Below, in pieces: positions 52,133 to 60,960 of a stretch of 64,000 bases of DNA. Location: the NCBI RefSeq assembly GCF_023094165.1, contig NZ_JALMDK010000021.1, positions 2,047 to 66,046 on the forward strand. The letters are read 5' to 3'. Below the pieces are notes generated by a model. It made no database searches. It was given only the letters and a program-made list of their open reading frames with translations, and had not been told where the DNA came from. This DNA comes from Crossiella sp. S99.2 (GTDB taxonomy: Bacteria > Actinomycetota > Actinomycetes > Mycobacteriales > Pseudonocardiaceae). A program made the translations under genes and the position numbers. How positions within the stretch are numbered: position 1 is the stretch's first letter; each line of letters opens with the position of its first letter.

Positions 52133-53133
52133 CACATCCCCCAGCGCAGCGCCGCGGTCCGCACCGGCGCGTCCCAAAGATCAACCAGTTCGTCATCCAG
52201 CTTGAGCAAGGTCAGGCTCATCCCCTGCATCTCCAGACTGGTCACATAGGACCCGACCAGGTGGCGCCGCACCGTGATTCCGCGCCCGGCAAGCAGTTCC
52301 GCCGCGATGCCGTGCGCCAGGTACAGCTCGATCTGCGGGGTGCCGCCCATGCCGTTGGTCAGCAGCAGCACCTCATCGCCCTCGGCGTAGGGCAGGTCCT
52401 CGGTCACCGCGTCCACCAGCCTGCGCACCAGCGCGTCGGCGGGCTCCATCGGCAATCGGGCCCGGCCGGGCTCGCCGTGGATGCCGATGCCCAGCTCCAG
52501 TTCGTCCTCGGCCAGGGTGAAACCGGGCTGCCCGGCGTGCGGCACGGTGCCAGCGCTCAGCGCCACACCCAGGGTGCGGGTGCGGCCGATCACCTTGCGC
52601 GCCAACGCCTCGCAGGCGTCCAGGTCATCCCCGCGCTGCGCGGCCGCGCCGACGATCTTCTCCACCAGCACGGTGCCGGCCACGCCCCGGCGGCCCGCGG
52701 TGTAGAGCGAGTCCTTCACCGCGACGTCGTCGTCGACCACCACGGTGCGCACCTCGGTGCCCTCGATCGCGGCGAACTCGGCCGCGGTCTCGAAGTTGAG
52801 CACGTCGCCGGTGTAGTTCTTCACGATCAGCAGCACCCCGGCGCCGCCGTGCACCGCCTCGATCGCGGCCTGCACCCCGTCCGGGGTGGGCGAGGTGAAC
52901 ACCGGGCCGGGCACCGCGGCGTCGAGCATGCCGGGGCCGACGAAGCCGCCGTGCAGCGGTTCGTGGCCGGAGCCACCACCGGAGACCAGGGCGACCTTGC
53001 CCTGGACCGGGGCGTCGTTGCGGTGGATGACGGCCGGGTCCGGGCGCACGGTCAGCAGGTCGGCATGCGCCAGCGCCATCCCGCGCAGCGCCTCGGACAC
53101 CACGTCAGCCGGATCATTGATGATCTTCTTCAC
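52132..53133 (-). CDS. dhaK: Dihydroxyacetone kinase substrate-binding subunit DhaK
   Basis: Protein of 333 aa, the normal length. It has ALVSGGGSGHEPLHGGFVG, NYTGDVLNFE and the GIGIHGEPG motif with His219, which binds dihydroxyacetone as a hemiaminal. The reaction is phosphorylation of dihydroxyacetone to dihydroxyacetone phosphate for glycolysis. Start GTG 53133 has GAGGAG before it. It is the first gene of dhaKLM. No DhaR or glycerol dehydrogenase gene is next to it. Confidence 0.93.
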   Translation of the reverse strand: MKKIINDPADVVSEALRGMALAHADLLTVRPDPAVIHRNDAPVQGKVALVSGGGSGHEPLHGGFVGPGMLDAAVPGPVFTSPTPDGVQAAIEAVHGGAGVLLIVKNYTGDVLNFETAAEFAAIEGTEVRTVVVDDDVAVKDSLYTAGRRGVAGTVLVEKIVGAAAQRGDDLDACEALARKVIGRTRTLGVALSAGTVPHAGQPGFTLAEDELELGIGIHGEPGRARLPMEPADALVRRLVDAVTEDLPYAEGDEVLLLTNGMGGTPQIELYLAHGIAAELLAGRGITVRRHLVGSYVTSLEMQGMSLTLLKLDDELVDLWDAPVRTAALRWGM

Positions 53134-53238
53134 GTCGGTCTCCTCGCCGTTGGGGGACTGATCGTCTTTACTACACCGCCTTCGCCCCAGTGCCAAAGGG
53201 CACATGCACGATGTGCCTGACGAGCACTTTCCCGGAGT

Positions 53239-53257
53239 TATGGTGAGCCTAACCTCA
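53239..53257. promoter_or_regulatory. IdeR/DmdR-like iron box
   Basis: TATGGTGAGCCTAACCTCA matches the DtxR-family consensus TTAGGTTAGCCTAACCTAA at 15 of 19 positions, with the right half nearly perfect. It lies 18 bp before the start of the siderophore-binding lipoprotein gene, a standard place for iron repression. Confidence 0.7.
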
Positions 53258-53275
53258 GGAAGGCAGGAGAAACCG

Positions 53276-54286
53276 GTGACTAACGGGACCAGACGGCTCG
53301 CGGCGGGTGTGATGGGCGGGCTGCTCGTCCTGCTCGCCGGTTGCGGCGGGGCCAAGCCCGCGGACGTGCCCGCGGTGGCGGTCGGCGGCGCCGACTTCGG
53401 CAAGGCTGGCGAGCAGTCGGCCCAGTTCGGCACCACCGCCGCGCCAGGGATGTTCCCCCGGGTGATCAAGCACGGGATGGGCGAGACCACCCTGCCCAAG
53501 CGCCCGGAGCGGGTGATCGTGCTGGACACCGGCGAGCTGGACAACGTGGTCTCGCTGGGCCTCAAGCCGGTCGGCGTGGCCTTCACCGAGGGCAGCCCCG
53601 AGATGCCTGCCTATCTGCGCGACAAGGCGGGCACCCCGGAGAACGTGGGCAGCGCCAACGCGCTGAAGCTGGAAGCGATCAAGAAGCTGGCGCCGGATCT
53701 GATCCTGGGCTCCAAGCTGCGCGCCGAGGCCCAGTACAAGGTCCTCTCCGCCATCGCGCCCACCGTGTTCAGCCTCCGTCCTGGGTACACCTGGAAGGAG
53801 AACTTCCGGCTCAACGCCGCCGCGCTGGACCGCTCGGCCGACGCGGACAAGATGATCAAGGACTTCGAGGCGCACGCCCTCGTCACCGGCAACAAGATCG
53901 AGGCCAAACAGGGCAAGCGCCCCACGGTGTCGATGGTCCGGTTCATGCCCGGCAAGATCCGGCTGTACGCGGACAAGTCGCTGATCGGCACCGTGCTCAA
54001 GGACGCCAGGCTCCCCCGCCCGGAACCGCAGAAGGTCGACGACCTCGCGGTGGAGGTCAGCGCGGAGAACCTGGCCAAGGCCGACGGCGACGTGATCTTC
54101 ATCGGCACCTACGGCGACCCGGCCAAGACCGCGCAGAAGGACGTGCAGGGCTCCCCGCTCTGGCAGCAACTCAGCGCGGTCAAGGCAGGCAGGTCCCACC
54201 CCGTCAACGACGAGACCTGGTACCTGGGCCTGGGCGTGCTCTCCGCGGAGTCCATCCTCGGCGACCTGGAACGCCTGCTCGCCTGA
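53276..54286 (+). CDS. Iron-siderophore ABC transporter substrate-binding lipoprotein
   Basis: Protein of 336 aa with a lipoprotein signal (lipobox LLAGC) and the FecB/FhuD-type helical-backbone binding fold: LPKRPERVIVLDTGELDNVVSLGLKPVG, LEAIKKLAPDLILGS and the final WYLGLGVLSAESILGDLERLL. It binds ferric siderophore outside the cell and passes it to a FecCD-type permease that is not in the window. Start GTG 53276 follows AGGAG. An iron box upstream predicts repression by IdeR/DmdR under iron-rich conditions. It stands alone and ends at a hairpin. Confidence 0.9.
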   Translation: MTNGTRRLAAGVMGGLLVLLAGCGGAKPADVPAVAVGGADFGKAGEQSAQFGTTAAPGMFPRVIKHGMGETTLPKRPERVIVLDTGELDNVVSLGLKPVGVAFTEGSPEMPAYLRDKAGTPENVGSANALKLEAIKKLAPDLILGSKLRAEAQYKVLSAIAPTVFSLRPGYTWKENFRLNAAALDRSADADKMIKDFEAHALVTGNKIEAKQGKRPTVSMVRFMPGKIRLYADKSLIGTVLKDARLPRPEPQKVDDLAVEVSAENLAKADGDVIFIGTYGDPAKTAQKDVQGSPLWQQLSAVKAGRSHPVNDETWYLGLGVLSAESILGDLERLLA

Positions 54287-54302
54287 GCACAGCGGCAAGC
54301 GA

Positions 54303-54328
54303 AGGGGGCGCGCCATCGGCCGCCCCCT
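54303..54328 (+). terminator. Hairpin after the siderophore-binding protein gene
   Basis: AGGGGGCG (54303-54310) pairs with CGCCCCCT (54321-54328), loop of 10, 16 bp past the stop. Confidence 0.6.
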
Positions 54329-54444
54329 GCACGCTGCCGGGCGCACCATGGCTGCCCGGCTCGGCCGCCTGCTCAGCGCAGCCGCCTGCCCGGCACGCCC
54401 GCTGCCCGACCGGGCGCCAACCGCGCCGCGCCTCAGCCCTCAGC

Positions 54445-55929
54445 TCAGCGCCGGTGCACCAATCGCAGGATCCGCAGCAGTCGCCGAACCGTCCGCGAGC
54501 CGCGCGCGAAGGACATCGGCTGCAACGGCGCCTTGAACTTCTGCCGGGTCACCGCCTGCGTCCTGGCGAACTCGCGCAAGCCGTCCGCGCCGTGGATCCG
54601 CCCGAACCCGGAGTCGCCGATGCCGCCGAAGGGCAGCGCGGGCACCGCGGCGAAGGAGACCACCGAGTTGACCGCGACCATGCCCGCCCGCAACCTGCGG
54701 GCCAGTTCCATGCCGCGGGCGCGGGAGAAGATCGCGCCGCCCAGTCCGTAGCGCACCCCGTTGGCCAGCCGGATCGCCTCGTCCACATCGGCCACCCGGT
54801 TGATGGTCAGGGTCGGCCCGAAGGTCTCCTCGGTGATCGCCAGCGAGTCCTCGGGCACGTCCACCAGCACGACCGGTTCGACGTAGGGCTCGCGCACCGA
54901 TTCCTTGCCGCCGACCACGGCCATCGCGCCCTTGCTCAGCGCGTCCTCGATGTGCGACTGGATGATCGGCACCTGGCTCGGCATGGTGATCGGACCCAGG
55001 TCCGCGGTCGGCTCGGCGCCGGGCTTGAGCCGCCCCGCGATCCGGGTCACCCGCTCGATGAACTCCTGCGCCACCGAGTCGACCACGTACACCCGCTCCA
55101 CGCCGACACAGGTCTGCCCAGCGTTGGCCATCCCGCCCCACACCGCGGCCTGGGCCGCGGCCTCCAGGTCGGCGTCGGCGTCCACGATCAGCGCGTCCTT
55201 GCCGCCACACTCCACCAGCACCGGCGTCAGCGTTTCGGCACAGGCGGCCATCACCCGCTTGCCGGTGGCGGTGGACCCGGTGAAGGCGAGTTTGTCCACC
55301 CCGGACGTGCACAGCGCCGCCCCGGTCGCACCGAACCCGGTGACCAGCGAGAACACCGGCCACTCCGGCACCACCTCGGCGAAGGTGCTGACCAGCCAGG
55401 CACCGACCCCTGGGGTCAGCTCACTCGGCTTGAACACCACCGCGTTGCCGGCCGCGAGCGCGTAGGAGATGGACCCCATCGGCGTGTGCGCCGGATAGTT
55501 CCACGGCCCGATCACCCCGACCACGCCCAGCGGCAGGTACTCCACCGTGGATGCCTGGTTGGACATCAGCACGCCCGAGGACACCTTGCGGCGCTTGAGC
55601 ACCTTCTCCGCGTTCTTGGCCGCCCACTGCAGGTGGTCGACCACGAGCACCAGTTCCAGCCGCGCGTCGTCCAGCGGCTTGCCGGTCTCGGCGCACATCA
55701 CCCCGGCGAGTTCGTCCAGCCGTTTGAGCAGCAGGTGCCGCCAGGCGTCCAGTCGCTTCTTCCGCTCGGCGAACCCCAGCTCGCCCCACCACAGCTGTGC
55801 TTCCCGCGCCTGCTCCACCACGGCGCGCACCTGCGAGGCGGAGTGCACCGGGTACTCGCCGACCACCTCGGAGGTCCGAGGGTCCAACGAGGTGAAGGAC
55901 TCGGCCTGTTCGCGTACCGCCCCGGTCAT
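54445..55929 (-). CDS. Aldehyde dehydrogenase family protein
   Basis: Protein of 494 aa with the family landmarks: GVIGPWNYPAHTPMG, FKPSELTPG, FTGSTATGKRV, catalytic Glu in LVECGGKDA, catalytic Cys in NAGQTCVGVERV and ITEETFGPTL. It oxidises an aldehyde with NAD(P). It resembles the succinate-semialdehyde/coniferyl aldehyde group, but substrate is not assignable. The C-terminus carries a basic, helix-prone extension (RGSRTVRRLLRILRLVHRR), which may associate with membrane. Start ATG 55929. Confidence 0.88.
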   Translation of the reverse strand: MTGAVREQAESFTSLDPRTSEVVGEYPVHSASQVRAVVEQAREAQLWWGELGFAERKKRLDAWRHLLLKRLDELAGVMCAETGKPLDDARLELVLVVDHLQWAAKNAEKVLKRRKVSSGVLMSNQASTVEYLPLGVVGVIGPWNYPAHTPMGSISYALAAGNAVVFKPSELTPGVGAWLVSTFAEVVPEWPVFSLVTGFGATGAALCTSGVDKLAFTGSTATGKRVMAACAETLTPVLVECGGKDALIVDADADLEAAAQAAVWGGMANAGQTCVGVERVYVVDSVAQEFIERVTRIAGRLKPGAEPTADLGPITMPSQVPIIQSHIEDALSKGAMAVVGGKESVREPYVEPVVLVDVPEDSLAITEETFGPTLTINRVADVDEAIRLANGVRYGLGGAIFSRARGMELARRLRAGMVAVNSVVSFAAVPALPFGGIGDSGFGRIHGADGLREFARTQAVTRQKFKAPLQPMSFARGSRTVRRLLRILRLVHRR

Positions 55930-56041
55930 CGGCGCCTCCGACAGCTCAACCAGCTCAACGTCGCACGGACCTTGTTACCGCACAGTAGTCGTCCGTGCGG
56001 GGTGCTGTCAGCCCGCCCTCCGGGGACCTCGGGGCCGCTAC

Positions 56042-57055
56042 CTAGACCTTGGGGAACTTCGCCTTGAGCGCCTTGACCACGCCGATGGCCTTGCCGCAGG
56101 CGTCATATCCCGCCGTGTTGGGCACGTTGGTCACCTCGACCTGCACCACTTCGGCCTTGGTGCCCTCGGTGGCGCGGTACGGCCAGGAGATCTCGCAGCG
56201 GGGGTGACTGGTGTCGGAGTACTTCTTGTAGACGGTGAGGCTGTCGTCGACCTTCACCTCCTCCGGCGCGAACGAGCCCTTGGCGTTCTTGGGATTGGTC
56301 TCCACACTCAGGTTGATCTTGAGCGAGAGCCCGTCGGTCCGCCGCCAGCTGCACTGGTGCAGCCGCCACGGGAAGATCGACGGCACGTTGGTCAGCACCT
56401 CGGCCAGCGCGATCTGGTCGAGCACGGTGCAGGTGTCGATCTGGGCCAGCACCCCGGCTTCGGCGTTCCGCTGCGGCGGATTGCTCTTGATCCGGTTGAT
56501 CACCGCCGCGCCGGCCTTGTTGCTCAGGTCGCAGCGATTGGCCGCCTCGGTGCGCAACGAGACGCTGATCCCCAGCGAGTACGTGCCCTCCTGAACCATG
56601 ATCTTGTGGTCGCAGAAGGTCTGGTTGACCGACTGGTCCGCCTTGAGCCCACCCACGTCCTTGGTCAGCCGCTTGCTCTCCAGCAGCATGTTGATGCCGA
56701 GTTCGACCTTGATCGACGAGGTCTTCCCGTCCTTGCGCAAGGTCACCGAACACTCGTCGTACCCAGTGGCGGTCGGCGCGCCCGCCTCACCCAGCTCAGC
56801 CACGGTCTCGGCGTCGATGACCCCACACGGATCCACCTTGCGCAGCCTGTCCGGCGCGAACGCCGGATCCACCGGTTTGCCCTCCGGCACCCCGGAGCCA
56901 CTGCTGCCCCCGGAGGACTCGGCGGCCGGGATGGTCGACCGCGAGAAGTTCGTCTTGGCCAGGTCGACTTCGGCGCCACAGGCGGCCACGCTCGCCAGCA
57001 GGGCGAACGCGGCGAGCAGGGAGGGCACGGGCTTCACGCGGGACACGAGGTGCAC
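56042..57055 (-). CDS. DUF3558-like lipoprotein
   Basis: Protein of about 337 aa with lipobox VAAC after a hydrophobic stretch (PSLLAAFALLASVAAC). A linker rich in Ser and Gly precedes two similar units, the first at VDPCGVIDAETVAEL and the second at IDTCTVLDQIALAEV, as in the other double DUF3558 lipoprotein of this window. Cys residues are arranged for disulfides. The start is not certain: GTG 57055, 57046 and 57037 are all in frame and none has a clear ribosome site. It is surface-exposed; function unknown. Confidence 0.75.
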   Translation of the reverse strand: MHLVSRVKPVPSLLAAFALLASVAACGAEVDLAKTNFSRSTIPAAESSGGSSGSGVPEGKPVDPAFAPDRLRKVDPCGVIDAETVAELGEAGAPTATGYDECSVTLRKDGKTSSIKVELGINMLLESKRLTKDVGGLKADQSVNQTFCDHKIMVQEGTYSLGISVSLRTEAANRCDLSNKAGAAVINRIKSNPPQRNAEAGVLAQIDTCTVLDQIALAEVLTNVPSIFPWRLHQCSWRRTDGLSLKINLSVETNPKNAKGSFAPEEVKVDDSLTVYKKYSDTSHPRCEISWPYRATEGTKAEVVQVEVTNVPNTAGYDACGKAIGVVKALKAKFPKV

Positions 57056-57595
57056 GGTAGCGAGCCCATGCCAGGCCCGTGTGCCGAACCCGCCGAACAG
57101 GGGCGACTCAGGCGAGGGCAGGGGGCGGGCGAGGGGCTGGGCGGCACGGATTCGGCTGGTGGCGGGCGGCGGGTGGTGGGGCGAGGTGAGGTGGGCGCGC
57201 CGGGTGGGCGTGGTGTCCGCTCCGCGCAAGCAATACCGACATGTCGTGCTCCTCGACTGGCTGGCACTGGCTGGGGTCCGTGGCTTTCCGCGCCACGGCA
57301 ACGACGCTGCCAGACCGGCCGCCCCGGCAACAGCGACCTCGCCCCGACCTGTGGACAACCCGTCGGTTGTGGACAACTCGCCCGTTTCCCGGGCCGGAGC
57401 GGCGTTCCTGTCGGTGGCGTGTGCTAGCGGCAACCTCGCGATCCGGTTACCGCAAGTCAACAGACGCGTAAAAACCCCAGCTCACCGGCCGTGCGCCAGA
57501 TCACGGACCGTTTCGGGAACGATCCAGAAGCCTGGAGCGATTAACTAGGTGAGCGGATTGGCCGCTCGACGAAGAGGAACTCGAGAAGGAGAAAG
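57056..57595. other. Intergenic region without a confident gene
   Basis: This 540-bp stretch has no gene I can support with confidence. It includes two near-identical GTTGTGGACAACTCG/CCTGTGGACAACCCG segments at 57350-57388 and a possible 44-codon reading frame on the minus strand (57108-57242) with an AG-rich ribosome site, which ends 52 bp before the lipoprotein start. Confidence 0.5.
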
Positions 57596-57736
57596 ATGAG
57601 CGACCGCAACACCAGGAACGCCGCGACTCGCACCCGGCCGGTGCGGGCCAGGCTGGGCCGGGCGGTGCGGTGGGTGGACGCCTGGACGCTGGAGGCGTTC
57701 AACCCGGTCTACCCGCACCGCCGGACCAACCGTTGA
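57596..57736 (+). CDS. Small basic protein of 46 aa
   Basis: A 46-codon gene starting ATG 57596 with an excellent ribosome site (GAAGGAG, 5 bp before). The product starts MSDRNTRNAATRTRPVRARL and is rich in Arg, then has WVDAWTLEAFNPVYPHRR. It has no membrane helix. It lies just past the 3' end of the symporter-partner gene, in the opposite direction (8 bp gap). I do not recognise it; the ribosome site and codon use support a real gene. Confidence 0.55.
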   Translation: MSDRNTRNAATRTRPVRARLGRAVRWVDAWTLEAFNPVYPHRRTNR

Positions 57737-57744
57737 GCCAGCGG

Positions 57745-58041
57745 CTAGTGCCCGCCGGCGCCAGTGGCGTCGTCGGCGGCTTCCGCCTCCGTCGGCACCC
57801 GCAACGGGCGCGCGACGGTCCAGATCACGAAGAACGCGGTGACCGCCAGCATGGACACGCCGGTCCACAGGTTGATGTTGATCCCGCCGGTCTTGGCCAG
57901 GTCCGCGGCCGTGGTGTCGAACAGGCCCACGAAGGTGAGCACCACCCCGTAGATCCCGAACAACAGCGCGATGATCAGGCGCAGGTCGAACAGACCCGCC
58001 ATCCCGGTGGCGCGCTTGGTCTCGCTTGCTTGTTCAGCCAT
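57745..58041 (-). CDS. Small membrane partner of the symporter
   Basis: Protein of 98 aa with two membrane helices (LIIALLFGIYGVVLTFVGLF and LWTGVSMLAVTAFFVIWTVA). It follows the sodium:solute symporter gene after 10 bp and is surely cotranscribed. Small two-helix proteins accompany SSS transporters in many bacteria (DUF485 with ActP is one case); this one is a different sequence type. A role as accessory subunit is inferred from the neighbourhood only. Confidence 0.7.
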   Translation of the reverse strand: MAEQASETKRATGMAGLFDLRLIIALLFGIYGVVLTFVGLFDTTAADLAKTGGININLWTGVSMLAVTAFFVIWTVARPLRVPTEAEAADDATGAGGH

Positions 58042-58051
58042 GGTCCCTCCC

Positions 58052-59755
58052 TCAGCCGACGAAGATGTTGAGCAGGATGGTCAGCACCAGCACCCCGCCA
58101 CCCAGCAGCGCGGGCGAGCGGTACCAGCCGGCGTCGTCGCCGGTCGTGGAGTGGGTGCGGGTCTCCTTCGGCGTCAGGCTGTAGACCAGACCGGTCAGTT
58201 CGGCGTCCGGCTTGGGCTTGGTGACCAGCGAGACCGCCACGCTGACCAGGATGTCCACCACGAACGCCGCGCCGGCGCCGATGAAGCTCGCGCCCTGGCC
58301 GGGCAGGTCGAGCACCTGGATGCCCAGCTTCGGTTCGGCCAGCAGCCACACGGTGACCGCGGCCAGGGTGCCCGCGACCAGGCCGACCCAGCCCGCGGTC
58401 GGGGTCATCCGCTTCCAGAACATGCCCAGGATGAACGTGGCGAACAGCGGTGCGTTGAAGAAGGAGAACAGCGCCTGGATGTAGTCCATGATGTTGGACC
58501 CGCCCAGGTTGGCCGCGATGAAGGCGGTGCCGATCGCGATCACGCACGCGCCCACGGTGGCCAGCCGGCCGATCCGCAGGTAGTACTCGTCCGGCCGGTC
58601 CTTGCGGACGTAGTCCTGCCACAGGTCGTAGGTGAAGACCGTGTTGAACGAGCTGACGTTGGCCGCCACACCGGCCATGAACGAGGCCAGCAGACCGGCG
58701 ATGGCCACGCCCAGCACACCGTTGGGCAACAGGTCGCGCATCAGGTACAGCAGCACCTGGTTGTACTCCGCGCCCGAGCTGTGGTCACCGGCCTTGATCG
58801 CGGCGATGTCCGGCACCAGCACCGCGCCGATGATGCCGGGGAGGATGATGATCGCCGGGATGAGCGCCTTGGGGTAGGCGCCGATGATCGGGGTGCGCCG
58901 GGCAGCCGACATGCTCTTGGCCGACATCGCGCGCTGGACCTCGGCGAAGTTCGTGGTCCAGTAACCGAAGGACAGCACGAAGCCGAGGCCGAAGACCAGC
59001 CCGATCACGCTGAGCGTGCCGTTGGCGATACCGGTCAGATCGCTGGCGGGCCAGGTGGAGAGGTTGTTCGCGCCGCCGGTGCTGGCGGTGACCTTGGCGA
59101 CCAGGCCCTCCCAGCCGCCGATCTTGTGCAGCGCGATGATCGTGATCGGCGCCAGCGCGGCGACGATGACGAAGAACTGCAGCACCTCGTTGTAGATGGC
59201 CGCGGACAGCCCGCCCATGGTGGTGTAGGCGAGCACGACCACCGCGGCGATCACGATGGACAGCCAGATCGGCCAGCCGAGCAGCACGTTGATGATCACC
59301 GAGAGGGCGAACAGGTTGATGCCCGCGATGAGCACCTGGGCCACCGCGAAGCTCAGCGCGTTGACCAGGTGCGCGGGCCTGCCGAAGCGGCGCCGCATGA
59401 ACTCGGGAACGCTACGGACCTTGGAGCCGTAGTAGAACGGCATCATGACCAGGCCGAGGAAGACCATGGCCGGGATGGCGCCGATCCAGTAGTAGTGCAC
59501 CGTGGCCAGGCCGTACTGGGCGCCGTTGGCCGTCATGCCCATGAGTTCCAGGGCGCCCAGGTTGGCCGAGATGAAGGCCAGGCCGGTCACCCACGCCGGC
59601 AGCGAACGGCCGGAGAGCAGGAAGTCGAGGCTGGTCGACACCGAACGCCGGGCCATATACCCGATTCCCAGCACCAGCACGAAGTACACCGCGAGCAACG
59701 CGTAGTCGAGCAGGCTTGCGTCTAGACGCAGGCTCGAAGCGGCGAGCGCTTCCAC
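58052..59755 (-). CDS. Sodium:solute symporter (SSS family)
   Basis: Protein of 567 aa with about 13-14 membrane helices. SSS features are the N-terminal LDYALLAVYFVLVLGIGYMA, SGRSLPAWVTGLAFISANLGALELMGM (sodium-site region), GGLSAAIYNEVLQFF and the large middle loop before ALIPAIIILPG. It is most like the sugar (SGLT) branch by the NLGALE and YYGSKVRSVPEFMRRRFG stretches, so a sugar such as galactose or myo-inositol is a possible substrate, not proved. Start GTG 59755 with GGAGGTGGAG before it. A cre-like operator lies 114 bp upstream, consistent with control by a LacI-family regulator. Confidence 0.88.
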   Translation of the reverse strand: MEALAASSLRLDASLLDYALLAVYFVLVLGIGYMARRSVSTSLDFLLSGRSLPAWVTGLAFISANLGALELMGMTANGAQYGLATVHYYWIGAIPAMVFLGLVMMPFYYGSKVRSVPEFMRRRFGRPAHLVNALSFAVAQVLIAGINLFALSVIINVLLGWPIWLSIVIAAVVVLAYTTMGGLSAAIYNEVLQFFVIVAALAPITIIALHKIGGWEGLVAKVTASTGGANNLSTWPASDLTGIANGTLSVIGLVFGLGFVLSFGYWTTNFAEVQRAMSAKSMSAARRTPIIGAYPKALIPAIIILPGIIGAVLVPDIAAIKAGDHSSGAEYNQVLLYLMRDLLPNGVLGVAIAGLLASFMAGVAANVSSFNTVFTYDLWQDYVRKDRPDEYYLRIGRLATVGACVIAIGTAFIAANLGGSNIMDYIQALFSFFNAPLFATFILGMFWKRMTPTAGWVGLVAGTLAAVTVWLLAEPKLGIQVLDLPGQGASFIGAGAAFVVDILVSVAVSLVTKPKPDAELTGLVYSLTPKETRTHSTTGDDAGWYRSPALLGGGVLVLTILLNIFVG

Positions 59756-59868
59756 CCGGGCTCCACCTCCAAGGTCAGCACGGTCGTCATCCGACGTGAC
59801 GGCGGTACCGTAATCCCTCCTTGACAAAGCAGCGACACAGAGGTCAGAGGCATCTCCATCGATGCAGG

Positions 59869-59882
59869 TGAGAGCGCTTTCA
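59869..59882. promoter_or_regulatory. Candidate cre/LacI-type operator before the symporter operon
   Basis: TGAGAGCGCTTTCA fits TGNAANCGNTTNCA with one mismatch and is a near-perfect palindrome. It lies between the symporter gene (minus strand) and the divergent zinc-ribbon gene, which begins 61 bp away. Confidence 0.5.
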
Positions 59883-59942
59883 ATTTTTTGCCCGGTGGAT
59901 GCCTCCACCACATACGCGCCAAAGCTGCGTAACCTTGCATAT

Positions 59943-60299
59943 GTGATTTGTCCGAAGTGCCAGAACGTGATGCAGACCGTGGACCGCGGTGGGGTGCACA
60001 TCGAGCAGTGCCAGGGCTGTCGGGGGATCTTCCTCGACCGCGGCGAGCTCGAGCAGATCGCCGGCGCCGAGCGCACCTACTACGCCGCCGCACCGGTCCC
60101 GCCGCCGCCCCCGCCGATGCCGGGCTACCGGCACGACTCGCCGCCGCCGTATGGCCACCGCGGCAGTCACGGCCACCGTGACTCGCCCCCGCCCTACGGC
60201 GGACACCGGCCAGGCCACCGCGATTCGCCGCCCCCCTACGGCGGCCACGGCTACGGCCACAAGCGGAAGAAGAGCTTCCTGGAAGGGCTGTTCGACTGA
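59943..60299 (+). CDS. TFIIB-type zinc finger protein with PPPY-rich repeats
   Basis: Protein of 118 aa. The N-terminal zinc finger has CPKCQNVMQ, then VHIEQCQGCRGIFLDRGELEQI, the zf-TFIIB pattern of bacterial proteins. The rest is low complexity with three copies of an HRDSPPPYGGH-like unit and a basic end. Start GTG 59943 has no ribosome site and may be leaderless. Function unknown. It sits just before another zinc-ribbon gene. Confidence 0.7.
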   Translation: MICPKCQNVMQTVDRGGVHIEQCQGCRGIFLDRGELEQIAGAERTYYAAAPVPPPPPPMPGYRHDSPPPYGHRGSHGHRDSPPPYGGHRPGHRDSPPPYGGHGYGHKRKKSFLEGLFD

Positions 60300-60316
60300 T
60301 TCCCGGCCCCAGCCCC

Positions 60317-60952
60317 GTGGACCTCAAGATCTGCGTCAACTGCGGCGACAAGGCCGAGGTCCCGGTGGTCCTGCCGGGCGACCCGGTTTTGCTCTGCGTG
60401 CGGTGCGGGCATCGGCAGCCGTTCCTGCGGCTGCCGATGTTCGCGCTCACCGGCCCCAGCGGCACCGGCAAGTCCACCGTGGGCAAGATGCTGACCGCCG
60501 AACTGGGTGACGCGGTCGTGGTGATGGAACAGGACGTGCTGTGGTCGGCCGGGTTGCAGGACCCGGCCGATGACTACCGGGTCTTCCGCGCGACCTGGCT
60601 GCGCATGGTGGCCATGGTCAACCAGAGCGGCCGCCCGGTGGTGCTGTGCGGCACCGTGGTGCCGGTGCAGTTCGAGCGGCTGCCCGAACGCGCCTTCCTC
60701 GGCGACATCCACTACCTGGCGCTGACCTGCGCGCCGGACCTGCTGGCCAAGCGGTTGCGCGCGCGACCGGCCTGGCGGGAGTGGGACGACGCGGACCGGA
60801 TCAGCGAGATGCTGGAGTTCAACGAGTGGGTCCGGGCCACCGCGGCCACCATGGAGCCACCGATGGAACTGCTGGACACCACCGACATCAGCCTGGCCGA
60901 GTCGGTGCGGGTGGTGGCCGACTGGGTGCGGCGCGGGCTGGCCGAAAGCTGA
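60317..60952 (+). CDS. Zinc-ribbon plus P-loop nucleotide kinase-like protein
   Basis: Protein of 211 aa. Residues 1-35 contain a zinc ribbon (Cys6, Cys9, Cys27, Cys30) and residues 41-211 a small kinase-like domain with Walker A GPSGTGKST (Lys52). Such kinase-like domains act on nucleosides, antibiotics or unknown small molecules; the substrate is open. The start is GTG 60317, 17 bp after the stop of the neighbouring zinc-finger gene, so they form a likely operon. Ends at a strong bidirectional hairpin. Confidence 0.75.
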   Translation: MDLKICVNCGDKAEVPVVLPGDPVLLCVRCGHRQPFLRLPMFALTGPSGTGKSTVGKMLTAELGDAVVVMEQDVLWSAGLQDPADDYRVFRATWLRMVAMVNQSGRPVVLCGTVVPVQFERLPERAFLGDIHYLALTCAPDLLAKRLRARPAWREWDDADRISEMLEFNEWVRATAATMEPPMELLDTTDISLAESVRVVADWVRRGLAES

Positions 60953-60960
60953 GTCCTCAG

